A stretch of 64,000 bases of DNA from Malus domestica (lineage: Eukaryota > Streptophyta > Magnoliopsida > Rosales > Rosaceae). Made by a program: the position numbers and the translations under genes. The notes beneath the pieces were generated by a model. That model saw nothing but the letters and a program-made list of their open reading frames with translations. It was not told the origin of the DNA and did no database searches. Where the stretch lies: contig NC_091672.1 in assembly GCF_042453785.1 (NCBI RefSeq), positions 9,504,501 through 9,568,500 on the forward strand. The letters are read 5' to 3'. Below, one piece after another: positions 35,764 through 48,488 of the stretch (position 1 is the stretch's first letter; each line of letters opens with the position of its first letter).

Positions 35764-36419
35764 TTGACCAACTGACCAACATTTTCTTACCAACACATTT
35801 GTGGTTGACGTTGAGAATTCCTCTCATAAAGCCACATATGATTGTCCACAACTGAAAACAAGATTTGGAAGGTAAATTTTATTGGAAACATATGATTCTA
35901 ACTACATACATGCATGTGTTATTGTTTTACTTTGAGATTTGTTTAGAATGATAGTTTGTTAGAAAAACCTAAATTTTATTGGAAGCTTTTGGCTTTTAAG
36001 TTCAAATGGAATCTTAGCATTATCAAATTATCAATAATCCACATATTGATTGTTGGTAGATAGTCCTTAGTTCTAGCAAAATCTAGTTAGAATTTCAGCG
36101 TCACTAAAATTTTGGTATGAACTATGACACAGTAATCTTAATCATATACCATTACACAATACCAACTTTAGAATATATGTTAGAACATGGTTGAAGCACC
36201 TTTCCTCAAAGTTAATATATGTGGGCAAACAACCAATTGAGATTGCGTTAAAAAATTATGGCTAACAAATCTTTTGTGCGTCATCCTTAACTCAATCAAA
36301 TGACCAATACATTGTCTCTTCTAAACCTATAAACATATTGTAATCTTTTCATTCAACATGTTAAGTAACAACATTTTAACCTTAAACTACAAACACAACC
36401 TTGAGCAACATCTACTCAC
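35764..36419. other. Non-coding AT-rich interval
   Basis: No gene, repeat unit or terminal repeat is recognised. Confidence 0.4.
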
Positions 36420-36424
36420 AAGAA

Positions 36425-36770
36425 TCCAGGGTTCCATACCAACTCAATGAAACCAAATAGGGAAAGGTATTACAGACCCCTCAACAGAATCCAATGAAGA
36501 TAGGGTTTCGAGCCACTCAACGAAACCAATTATGGTAAGGAATTCCACACTACTCAACGGAATCCAACGAAGATAGGGTTTCAGACCACTCAATGGAACC
36601 AATTAGGGAAAGGGATTCCAAGCCACTTAACGGAATCCAAAGAAGATAGGATTATGGGCCACTCAATGGAACCGACTAGGGAAAGGGATTCTGGACCACT
36701 CAACAAAATCAAATGAAGATAAGGTTCCGAACCATTTAACGGAACCAATTAGGGAAATGGATTCTAGACT
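36425..36770. repeat. Minisatellite, units about 58-60 bases
   Basis: Alternating phrases 'ccactcaaNggaaccaatta' and 'ggaatccaaNgaagatagg' are repeated about six times, with many substitutions. Confidence 0.8.
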
Positions 36771-37190
36771 AACTTTGGAGTGCTTATGGTTCCTCAATGA
36801 GGATTAACCAGGCGGAGTCACCCTTAGAATGTGTATGGTCTCATAGTGCAGATTAATCAGGCGAAACCATAGGCATGCATTCAATAATGTGATTCCCCAA
36901 TGTGGATTAACCAGGCAGAACCACCTATGTGTATAATGAGATCAAGTAGGCAGTGATGCCTCAATGCAGATTAACCAGGTGGAGTCACTCTTAGAATTTG
37001 TATAATCCCCAATGCAGATTAACCAGGCAAAACCATAGACAAGCATCCAATGCAAATTAACTAGGCAGAACCACCTATGGGTATAATGAGATCAAGTAAG
37101 CAATGACACCCCAATGAGAATTAACTAGGTGAAGTTACTCCTAAAATGCGTATAATCTCCAATGCAAATTAAGCAGGCATGATAATGGGC
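36771..37190. repeat. Second minisatellite, 'aatgcagattaaccaggc' type
   Basis: About nine copies of 'aatgNagattaaNcaggcNga' lie 40-60 bases apart. They alternate between 'gagtcact' and 'aaccat' followers, so two sub-types form a higher-order repeat. Confidence 0.8.
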
Positions 37191-40100
37191 AATAGACATA
37201 AACATAATAACATGGTCCACTAACCAAATTAACCAAGCAGAATCATCCATGTACCACATTGCTACATGGTGTAGTCACATCATCACACAATATACATTCT
37301 ACAACATACATTAGTTTACCATGAATCACAATTGCAAGCACACATACATCTAGCCAACCAATATTTAATCAAACTGACATATAAGATATGCGGAATAATT
37401 CTAATGTGGTCCTTGACTTATCTCTTCATACTAGAATCTACACATTATCATTGTTGTCTCAATAAACAGGTAAATTCCGATAAGGTGCCACTTGCATGCA
37501 AATTGAGATATACATCCCCAAGATGGCTCGCTGACCAAGGTAGGCCCATAAGACTCTTATCTGGTTTCTTGTGATTCTAATTTCAGTATTTAAGACCAAT
37601 TCGAGACAATTGATCAAAAGTCAACCTTTGGTTAACGTGGTCATCTGTAAGGTCAACAAACCCTACATAAACCAATATGGAAGGTCCATATATTTTATTT
37701 CCAATTTGTAAGTTTCTAAGATCCTCAAATAATGGGCACAACAATATATTAAAATTTCATAACGATCCAACAGTCAAATCTTCGCCTACCATAAAGGTTT
37801 AATGGCGGCCATTTACGAAACTAGGCTCAAACGACGAAAGCACACCAAACAGATATTGAAAACAGATTCAGGGCATCAATATTAGCTTAGAAACACAACT
37901 TGTCGGAATTAAAGACCAACACCAAAATTCCCATAAATACACGAAAACAAATATCGTGACGAGTGGAGTAAGTTTTATACCTGACACTAAGTCTGAAAGT
38001 GGACAGAAGACGATGAAATTGTCAAAAGTCCCTCGAAAATCGTGAATGGCGCACGCACGGTGTGTCGTCGTTCGACGTCTGATTGAGGAGCTAAGCCTAG
38101 AGTTTGTAGCTAGATCTAAGGTGAGTCGATCCCAAGTTGTTTGGGTTATTGTAGTTTTGCGAGCTTGTCGAAAAAATGCGAGAAACTCATTGCATCACTT
38201 AAACAATGTGGCCTCGAATTGCCACCTCTAGTTGTTTCTTGAGTGAATCTTGGATGGGTATTGATCTTGGGGTCACGAGCTGCATTTTGGTGGTGGTGGC
38301 GACGATCATAAGTGCAAGAAAAGGAAGAAATCGACATTTTAGGAACTAGGTCGTGATCAATCACCTCTCCTCCACGTATGTTGTCGTTTAACTTTCTAAA
38401 AGAGGAAAGGCTACTCCAGCCTTTTAGGGTCTTCCCTATGTGGACTCTGTCAAAAGACAAAAATGACCTTGACTTTAGCGACTGGTAATTTCTTCATTAA
38501 AGCTCTATTTTGCAAACGGTTTTCGTCCACGTGTTCATGGGATTGAGATCTATTTGAAAAAAGTCTATAGAATTTTAATAACTAATTACGAAAATTCAAA
38601 CTTTGTAACGAATTAACTAAAGCTCTAATATGAACGAAAAGAAATAATGTAAAATCTTGCAAATACAAAATACGTAAATTACAATTGTGAAATCCGAGAA
38701 CATATTTCATTTGATATGTAAATAAATTGATTTAGTGAAGCTGGTAGAAAAGACAAAGGCGATTTTCTGGTATAAAGCAAAGAAGGTGTAACTTCGTATC
38801 TTTGGAGCACTAAATTTTACTTTCAAACCTTATTGGATATTGGGAATGAACGATGTGCACATGATAAACTGGACAAGATTAAAAAGAATCGAGTTTAAGG
38901 ATTTCTTCACACCTTTTTTTGTGCACATGATAAATTGGATAAAAACACAAAAATATAAATTTGAGAATGAAAAATGCATAATTCAAAACTGATAATGAGT
39001 TAACAATGAAAATACAAAAGATGGAGGGATCGCCATGCAAAATTCCATCGGTGCCAGTTGCTAAAAATAATTTTTTTATGAGGAAGTTGGTTGTTTCTTC
39101 AATATTCATTTCTTTATTATAACTAGCAAAGACAACACAAGTAATATAGGTAAAATAAATAAAATAGAGTTTAAAACCACCGAAACTAGAATGAAATCAA
39201 AACAAGACATTTAGTATTGCAATATAAGTGGTTTTGACATACCCTTTACTAGATAAGCACATGAAACTAATAACAAAAAAAAAATTAACTTGTATGTCGA
39301 TTACATTGCCCCTTCTCTATCCCAACCAGCTATTATGACTCCCGTATCATCAACCACTCCATAATTAGCTAAATCATCAAAAGTATCACCCATTTTAATA
39401 TCAACGTTTTGATCCGTAGGTAAGTTGATTTGTTACTTCATCTAGTTGTGTTAAGTAAACAAGAGTTAGCACATATCCTTAACCCCTGTAACTATGAGTT
39501 TCTACCATCTAGATAAGTTCCTTTACTTACATTTGTTCCCACATCGTTAAACTTTTTTTTTTTGTAAGGAAATAGTCATCAAATACTACACTAACCATCT
39601 TACTCGATAATGAAAACACTTTAGGTGTGTTGTCAGTATCTACAAGGGGTATCATAACACAGCAACGAAACAATAAGAAAATATCAACCAAATAAATCAT
39701 GAACGAAAAGTCATCTTTATCAAGATATCAACCAATTGATAGCCTTAGTGTCAATCATGTTTCTCTTAGATGGAATGTCTATTGGTAGCCTTACTATACA
39801 TAACAATGTCGTTGAAATCACTAAAAGAATGAAAACATATGAAGTGCTATATAATGTTAAGCCTCCAAACATCGATAGTAAAAAATAACAGTTTTTTTAT
39901 CAACATGTTTATGCTTTTATTGGTTAGGGTTTTGTTCTACAATAGTAGATGCAAGTGACTTTGAAACTTGAAAAAAGAAATGGTCTTATGACATAAACAT
40001 TGAAAGTGATTTTGGGGTGTGTTTAGAATTTTTAATTTACTTTTAAAACATTATGAGGTCTAAATAGTCATTTTATGTAAGGGTATACAAGTTACTTAAT

Positions 40101-41074
40101 AATAAGTTTTAATATGGGGCGTATTTAATAATTTGTGGGGTGCTAACAAAAAAAAACTCTATGAAAATAAAGGTAGTCGCTTATATTTGACATTTGCACT
40201 ATGTAGGAGCCATCGATGGATCATTTATAATTTTGCACATTTGTTCAAATATTAATTATTATGTTATAATAATAGTGATTCATTTGTTTATGCTTCGTTT
40301 GCACCATTTGTCAATACTTCATAATCTCAGACAAAATTAAAGCATAAATACAACAAACTTATAGTACCACCTATTCCTTACGACGTCTAACAACAATTGA
40401 GAACACTTTTATCCATAAAAATCATCTCCAAACAGTATACACTTGATGTAAAGCATGTTACATATCATGAAATTTTTTAAGTCAATATTAATTTTTATGG
40501 TCTAATAAGTAATATTTTAATGTCATCATAAAAAATGTTGCTAAAACTAATATTTTCGAATGAAGTTGGTTGTATCTTTAATTTTCATGTAATTATAGAA
40601 ACTACCAAAGACAACACAATAATATAGATAAAACAAATAAAGCAGAAATTTAGAATCACCAAAACTAAAATAAAATCAATACATAAAACTTAGTATTGCA
40701 ACATAGTGGTTTTGATATACCCCTTTACTAGAATTAGCTCAACTCTTTTTTATTATTTATTATTATCCATTTCTATAAGTGAATCATGAAGTATATGACT
40801 ATCGATTTCCGAGAAACAATTGTAAAATATAGTAAATAAGAACATGAAAATAATAACTAAAAAAAATCAAACTTTATGATGCATTACATTACCCCTTCTC
40901 TATCTCTACTAGCTATATGACTCCCGTATCATAAACCATTTTTCTCCATTATCATCTAAATCATCAAAAGTATCACCGACTTTAATTGCAACGTTTTCAT
41001 TTGTAGGTAAATTGACTTATTAGTTCGTTTAGTTGTGTTAAGTAAACAAGAGTTAGCACATATCCTAAACTCAT

Positions 41075-41262
41075 GCAACTATGAGTTTCTACAATCTAGA
41101 TAAACTCGTTTACTTACTTTTATTCCCACATCATTAAACTTCTTTTTAATAAGGAAATAATCATCGAAGCAACTATGAGTTTCTACAATCTAGATAAACT
41201 CGTTTACTTACTTTTGTTCCCACATCATTAAACTTCTTTTTGATAAGGAAATAATCATCGAA
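41075..41262. repeat. Tandem duplication, two 94-base units
   Basis: Units at 41075-41168 and 41169-41262 are nearly identical and start 'gcaactatgagtttctac'. This is a late local duplication within block c of the larger array. Confidence 0.85.
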
Positions 41263-41424
41263 CTCTGCACAAACCATTTTACTTGATAATGAAAACACTT
41301 TAGTTGTGTTGTATCATTATTTATAATCAAGTTAGAGGAAAATTGATGTTGTTTTCCATTCTTTTTACAGAAATCGTATTGTTAAGAGAATGATTTGATA
41401 TAGTAGGAAATATTTGCATGATAA

Positions 41425-41839
41425 CCTTTTAAAGGTTACTGCTTTCATAACTGTAAAGGAGTGCATTTTTATGACTATAGACCAATCACTACCCTCATTG
41501 AGTGGATTGATGACTCCCGCAATGACATTATGGATCACAAATTGGGCCACATGTCTAAGCTGGTTAAATATTTCATTAGGGATGTCCTGATTGCTTGTTC
41601 ATACTTAGAGTCCCAAAACGTCTTTGGTGTTACCATAGAATTAGGGACCATATTTATATACAATAGTCAAGATAAGGCATTTTTGCTCTCTTTCCCATTC
41701 AAGGGGTCTTCACTACCTAACAATCCATATTCTCAACAAGTTTTTGCTGCAATTGGGGATCTCTTCAAACGCAGGAATGAACAACTGCCTTTCGATGTTC
41801 AACATCTATGCTACATTCTGTTCAAATCCTCTTTGTATG
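41425..41839 (+). pseudogene. Exon-like fragment, possibly of a degenerate protein kinase
   Basis: The open frame follows a stop at 41422-41424 and includes FYDYRPITTLIEWIDD, VLIACSYLESQNVFG, TIFIYNSQDKAFLLSF and FAAIGDLFKRRNEQLPF. The pattern (ACSYLESQN then xxIFIYNSxDKAFLLSF) recalls the catalytic-loop-to-DFG stretch of kinases (SYLHSQNIVH..NIF..KAFLADF), but the HRD and DFG residues are absent. A donor-like GTATGT follows at about 41840. It is flanked by array repeats, so it is either an exon carried in with an insertion or a relic. The kinase link is weak inference. Confidence 0.3.
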
Positions 41840-44800
41840 TGTTGCTATTCTGATTTAATTCCTGCTATATAACATTTTGTTTTACAAAGCATTATAATCC
41901 TTTGGTATGAATTAATTGCTTTTATTTCCCTTAATTCCACTCTTCCTTTATCTGTCTCTCTTAAATTTTTGTCCGCTCTCCTTGTAGTGGATGATTTCGG
42001 ATGATATTTTCCCTTATTTGTCTCTCTAAAAAACATAAAACTATACGATGCATTACATTACCCATTCTTTATCTTTACCAGCTATATGACTCGTATCATA
42101 AACCACTTTTTCTCCATTATCATCTAAATCATCAAAAGTATCACCGACTTTAATTGCAACGTTTTCATCTATAGGTAAATTGAATTATTACTTCATCTAG
42201 TTATGTTAAGTAAACAAGAGTTGACACATTTCCTAAACCCATGTAACTATAAGTTTCTACAATCTAGATAAGCTTGTTTACTTACTTTTGTTCCCACATA
42301 ATTAAACTTTTTTTTGGGTAAGGAAATAATCATCGAACACTGTACAAACCATCTTACTTGATAATGAAAACACTTTAGTTGTGTTTTGTCATTATTTACA
42401 AAATATAACATTAAAGGCACTTGTGTTTGACATTCTTATCATGTTTGAGTCATCGATAGATCATATTTGCAGCATTTGTTCAAATATTAACTATTACGTT
42501 CTAGTAAGTAATGATTCATTTGTTTATGTTTCTCTTGTACATTTGTTCAAATGTTAACTATTATGTTATAATAAGTAATGATTCATTTGTTTATATTTCT
42601 CTTATACCATTTGTTTATACTTTACAATCTAACACAAAACTAAAGCATAAACATATCAACCTTTTAACACCACATATTGCTTAAAACATCTAAACAACAC
42701 TTGAGAACATTTTTCTCCATAAAAAAAAAAACACTTTATTTTAGTAGGAAAATAATCATCAAACACTATATTCATTTGTGTACTTAAAAAACTCTTTGAA
42801 TTTTCTAGCTTGACAATATAAGTGCCCTTCAAAGAGCGCAACATAAATAGTACTTATATCTCAAAGTAAATTTTTTTATAAGCTTCTAAAACATCGTGTT
42901 TATGGATTTATTCGCACCTTTGTATGTGCATATGATAAACTGGATAAAAAGCACAAAAGTTATATTTGAGAATGAACAATGTATATTTCAAAATTGATGA
43001 TAAGATTAACATTGAAAATACAAAAGATGAAGAGATTATCATGCAAAATTCATCGATGCCATGATCGGAAAATATTGCTAAAAATAATATTTTTAGCAAG
43101 TACATATTATTATATTCTAATAATGATGATTCATTTGTTTATGTTTCTCTTGCACAATTTTTTCATACTTTACAATCTTAGACAAAACCAAAACAAACCT
43201 ATTTTTTTTTTTAACATCTAACAACAATCGAGAACACTTTTTTTCATAAAATCATAAAAAAAATACACTTTATGTAACACATTATGAAATTTGTTAATCA
43301 ATATTAATTATTATGGTCTAAAAAGTAACATTTATGATTGAAAAATGTTGCTAAAAATTATATTTTTAGAGCAATGTTAGTTGTAACTTCAATTTTCATG
43401 TTTTTATTATAACTAACAAAGACAACACAATAATATAGGTAAATAAATAAAACAAAAGTTTAGAATCACCCAAAGTAGAAGTTTTTATAAGCTTCTAAAG
43501 CATCAAGTTTATGGTTTATTCGCATGTATGTGCATATGATAAACTGGATAAAAAACACAAAACTTATATTTGAGGATGAACAATGTATATTTCAAAATCG
43601 ATGATGAGTTAACAATGAAAATACCTAAGATGACGAGATCATCATGCAAAATTCATCGATGCCATGATCGGAAAATATTGCTAAAAATAATATTTTTAGC
43701 AAGTACAAGTTATTATATTCTAATAATGATGATTTATTTGTTTATGTTTCTCTTGCACCATTTTTTCATACTTTACAATCTCAGACAAAATTAAAACAAA
43801 CCTAATTTTTTCTTTTTAACATCTAACAACAATCGAGAACACTTTTCTTCATAAAAATCCTCCAAAATTTTTCTTTATTATAAGAGCATGAAAATAATAA
43901 CTAAAAATTTATCTCAAAAAATACATTTATGTAACACATCATGAAAGTTTTTAACATCTTGGGTTCAATCTCAAAGCTCTTTCTTTGAGATACTTATAAG
44001 ATGTGAAGGCACCTTGATTAGATTTAAAGCAAATCCTATAAAAGATAAACTTTTTAGTTTTTGTCACTTCAAGAAATTGAGACACTACCACATATAACAT
44101 GTCAAAAATTTAATAACTAAATATTTATTTTTCTCAATTTGGAAAAATCAATAAAGGAATATATTTATTTGTGTACTTCAAATAGCACAACAGAAATAGT
44201 GCGTCATCTGTCCAACTTTTTTCATCAAAATAGAATTTTTTATAACATTCAAAGACATTGACTTTATGGATTTTTCACACCCTTGTATGTGCACATGATA
44301 AACTGGATAAAAACAAAAAAAATTATATTTGAGAATGAACAATGTATATTTCAAAATTGATAATGAGTTAACAATAAAAATACAAAAGATGGAGATATCA
44401 TCATCCAAAATTCCATCGGTGTCAAGATCGAAAAATGTTGTTAAAAATAATATTTTTACCAAGTACAAGTTATTATATTCTAATAATAATGATTTATTTG
44501 TTTATGCTTCTCTTGCACCATTTGTTCATGCTTTACACACATAATAAATTTTTAACACCGCATATTACCTACAACGCCTAGCAACAATCGAGAACACTTT
44601 TCTTCATAAAAATCATTCCCAAACAATACAATTTATGTAACATATCATGAAATTTTTTCAAATCAATGTTAATTATTATAGTCTAATAAGTAATATTTTG
44701 GTGTCATGATCGAAAAATATTGCTAAAAGTAATATTTTTAAAGCGAAGTTAGTTGTAACTTCAATTTTAATGTCTTTATTACAACTAGCAAAGACAATAC

Positions 44801-45094
44801 AATAATATAGGTAAAATAAATAAAATAGAAGTTTAGCATCACCAAAATTAAAATGAAATTAAACAAGAAACTTAGTATTGCAGCATAGTGATTTTGACGT
44901 AACTCTGTACTAGAACCTTCTCAACTTATTTTTACCAGTACCCATTACTATAAGTGAATTATGAAGTATACGACTATCGATTCCCAAGAAACAATTATGA
45001 AATAACTATATAATAACATGAAATTAATTAACATTGCTATTTTTAAATTTTCATTATTTAAAATGTTGACTGTAACCATAATGAAGTGGTCATA

Positions 45095-45545
45095 TAGAGT
45101 GGCGGAAGTGCCAAGCGGTGGCTTTCGGCAATATAGTGGTCGTGAAGGTGGTGCCTTTGGTGGTGATGATAATAGTATGGGTGAAATAGTGACAGCGGGT
45201 GGTGGAGTAAGGGTGCGAGCGGTACAAGTGATGGGGTGGTGATAGTGGTGGTAAAGTTGGGAGTCATGATGAAGGTGGCGTCGGTTGTGACGACAACCAC
45301 AAAATGTAACCGATGTGATAAGATGCATGGTAGTGGTGGCAGTAGTGATGAAATCATGGTGATGGTCATGATAAAGTGGTAGTAGTTGAGGCGTTGTGGT
45401 GGTGGTGTCGGTGATGATGCCCATGGGAATGACTATGGTGATGGCAATGGTGACAATTGCTGTAGTGGAGTGGATGAGATGGTCATGGTAAGGTGATGGT
45501 GGTGGCAACATGGTGGTGGAAGGATAAATGAACTCCATCAAAATC
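45095..45545. repeat. GGT/GAT-rich cryptic simple sequence
   Basis: Plus-strand 'ggtggtgatgg'-type triplets fill about 450 bases. Both strands have open frames (His/Thr/Pro-rich on the minus strand, Gly/Val-rich on the plus) purely because of this composition. Confidence 0.75.
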
Positions 45546-46224
45546 TTAAAGAGATATGCTGGATTTGATGTGACAAAAACTTATTACAAAAGAACTAAAA
45601 GTCTATGAAAATTCTTTAAAATCAATAATTTTTTTAATACAAAATCATAATTAAATATCACAAAATTTTCATAAATTTTATGAATTCATAAAGTCTTTAT
45701 TCTATACAAGATGACGTACTCCTTACAAGTCTAATCTTGAATACACTAGATTCCAGAGTCGAGTCCATAATACTCCATATACGATACACTCACCTTAGAA
45801 TATCGTTGGGTTAAAAAGGAGCTAATTAGGCTTTGCACCCCTTTGGTGTAGAGTCAATAACATTTTGGTCCATTTATTTTAACATTGACACTTTATTGCC
45901 ATTCTTTTAGTGCAACTTTCAAGTTAACTTTATATCTTGACATATCACTCGTTTAATTTTTTTCTTGCATGAAGTCAAACTATATTACTAATGACAAATA
46001 CATTAACAATTGTTGTATGACTATTGGTATTATTTGTAACTTTAGGTATTAAAATGTTAATTTTTAAAAGAGATGCACCAAAGTTTTACATAGACAAAAT
46101 TACAAAGGTGTAAAATGCAATTACCAAAACAGTGAAACTGACAATCGGAGAGCACCGATCACTACTTGTACCGAAGAAAACTTCACTCAGTTCTGAAGAA
46201 GCTCAGCGAGAGAGAGAGAGAGAG
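45546..46224 (+). other. Upstream region of the SFGH fragment
   Basis: It is AT-rich and ends in a (GA) run (46208-46224) immediately before the ATG, which is a common plant 5' leader feature. No other gene is present. Confidence 0.4.
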
Positions 46225-46377
46225 ATGGAGACGAAGCCGAATGAGATCAGCCGCTCGAAGATGTTCGGAGGGTACAACAAGAGGTACAAGCATTTCAGCC
46301 TTACGCTCGGCTGCTCCATGACCTTCCACATCTACTTTCCTCCTTCTCCTTCCCTTTCCCACCGATTCCCTGTAAGT

Positions 46378-46381
<4 letters not shown>

Positions 46382-46410
<29 letters not shown>
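46382..46410. repeat. (CT)n microsatellite in SFGH intron 1
   Basis: About 14 CT units lie just after the exon 1 donor. Confidence 0.9.
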
Positions 46411-46413
<3 letters not shown>

Positions 46414-48430
46414 ATGTGTAACCTCTTGAAATTTCATTTCCCAATGAATATACTATTTGGGTTTTTATCTGATTGTTATATTGTAGGGTTATGTGGCTGA
46501 AATCTATTGTATTTGTGAGTATATGGTGTTAATTGATAATGGTTTTGCTATACTTGATTGAGAAATTTTGAATTTAGTATCCCTTAATTTAGTTTACAGA
46601 CCCGCCCGACAGCTCGGGTTCTTATAGGGCAGACTAGTAACCGAATTTATTGAAAGTGAAATTAGTTATATGGTACATACAACATTATAGTTGCAAATTC
46701 AGTCATCCCTTATTACCATCATAGACAAGGAATTTAAGATAGGGAAAAGGAAGCTTCCTCGATTTATTATTTGAATCGATAGTTTTGTCTCACTGTCTTA
46801 AAATCTATGAACAAAATGAAAGAGGAGATGTTTGTCTTCCTTAGAATTAAAAGTAGGGACAATCGTTGATGCTTGTAGCACTACTTGACTTAGTTTTACA
46901 TCATAAAATTTTCGCTGGGTGCAAATAATTGTAAGCTGAAAAGTTTTTCATAAAGTTTTCACTGGAACCTTCTATAGCTGAAATGATTCGCATAAATTTT
47001 CTCTTGGCATTGTTTGTTTAGCATTTTGAAACTACTTTCCCGTACTTCTTCATGTTCTTGAATTTATTTTTCGAGTTTTCTTTTGTCCATATGATGCTAT
47101 CAAAGTTTGTATGTTGCAATGTGTGATAATCAAGTTTTTTGATGAGAAGGTACTTTACTGGCTCTCTGGCCTTACCTGCACAGATGAGAATTTTATAACT
47201 AAATCAGGAGCTCAATGTGTTGCCTCAAGTGAGGGTGTTGCTCTGATTGCCCCTGATACATCTCCAAGTAAGTCGGCAGCCCTTCCTGCTTTTAACTCCA
47301 ATTGATTATTGTGTCTGTGATGCTAGCTTTAATTGCTTTTTGTGGATGTGAAAAAATTATTATTGTTGTTTGTCCTTTGGCTAGGCTTTCAGGGAAGTAG
47401 GACTGATGTTAGTTGGTAACCTTTTAAACAACTTGACTAGCGACCACAATGGGCAACTGCTTGGGTCATGTATTCAAATGTCGTAGAATGTGACATAATC
47501 AAGTAATTTGATGTAATAACCATGGTATTTCGCCATTCTGAGCGATTGACATCCAAAAAGAACACAAGTTGTTAACTTATAATGTGAATTGACCGCAGCC
47601 GTGAGTTTCATGGCACATTTTGTTGTTAGTTTCCCATGGATAATAATGACCTTTAAACGTTTTTATATCATAAATGTTCACTTTTTGTTGTAATATAGTT
47701 GGGCTGGACCTTGTTCCTTGTTGTGTGTCCTGACAAGTAGCCAAAGTCCCTCCAACTTTCATCCAACTTTGTCTAATCACTATAAGTTAATTACAGCCAC
47801 TTCCCACAGACACAGAAATACAGAGGAAAAACAAAATAAAAATTAGGAGTGTCACCACCAGTAAAAATGCAAAAAACTGGGGATAATATTGTAGATTATT
47901 TGTAAATATAAAAAAAATGCAGTAAATAGTCAAAACTACATTTGCTGTTAGTAACTAACCCATTATTTCTTTACGGTTACTTTTTCATTTTCTTATGATA
48001 GGCTGTCATTTTATATGTTCCATTCTAAACCACCATATATCTTTTGTTATTATGTTCCTATTGTGCTCACTACTTCTGCATGTAAACTATTAATAGGAGG
48101 CTTGTCTATAGAAGGAGAGGCGGATAGCTGGGATTTTGGTGTAGGTACGCAACATTAGACTGTTATATTTCATTTTATGAAGTATTACTGCAAAAATTGC
48201 CTTACGTTGTATGGGATTTGCGAACTGTTACTTTACTCAGGACAGATAACCTTTATCTTGCAATTGTATTTTAAATTGTTAAAATGGAAGCACTAATAGT
48301 TCTATTATTCGGAAAGGGAAAACAATATGGTCAAGTGTATCTTAAAGGTGGAGGGAGAGTCAATAGGGATCCCCTAGATAAGGCCTAAGTTTAAATCTAG
48401 TTAAGATGAATTAGGGGTCACCGCCGCCAA

Positions 48431-48488
48431 CACCCCCCCCCCCCCTCCTCCTCCTCCTCCTTCCTCCTTCCTCCTCCTCTCCTCCTTC
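48431..48488. repeat. C-run and (CCT)n microsatellite in SFGH intron 3
   Basis: A run of 14 C is followed by CTC/TCC triplets. This is a likely polymorphic site. Confidence 0.9.

Larger units (their letters stand above)
36420..38460. mobile_element. Gypsy-type LTR-like fossil with minisatellites
   Basis: Two tandem arrays (36425-36770 and 36771-37190) are followed by sequence with phrases common in plant Gypsy LTRs, such as 'tttcataacgatccaacagtc' near 37756. No gag or pol is present. It looks like an LTR or LTR part. Its orientation and limits are uncertain. Confidence 0.4.
38880..44960. repeat. Degenerate, scrambled tandem array of a non-coding AT-rich unit
   Basis: Five building blocks recur. 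Block a ('gataaactggataaaa' to 'aaaatacaNaagatg') is near 38920, 42918, 43520 and 44290. Block b ('aacaaagacaacacaa' type) is near 39110, 40610, 43410 and 44780. Block c ('atcatcNaaagtatcacc' to 'gaaaacactttag') is near 39370, 40960 and 42120. Block d ('tgattcatttgtttatg' and 'aacaattgagaacac' types) is near 40270, 42510, 43125, 43730 and 44490. Block e ('cgactatcgattNc') is near 40798 and 44975. Order is partly kept. No gene, LTR or transposase is seen. It may be an amplified transposon interior or an old satellite. Confidence 0.7.

Noticed and set aside
42979-44544. Repeated short frames with the start NNVYFKIDDELT type
   Set aside because: They are parts of the non-coding tandem array; the shared peptide reflects repeat similarity only.
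44948-45541. Long minus-strand open frame (197 codons), His/Thr/Pro-rich
   Set aside because: It arises from GGT/GAT-type cryptic simple sequence; the other strand is equally open and no domain is visible.
46132-46224. Upstream in-frame start for SFGH (extra 31 residues)
   Set aside because: The extension is translated GA repeat and leader; the ATG at 46225 fits the family's usual N-terminus.
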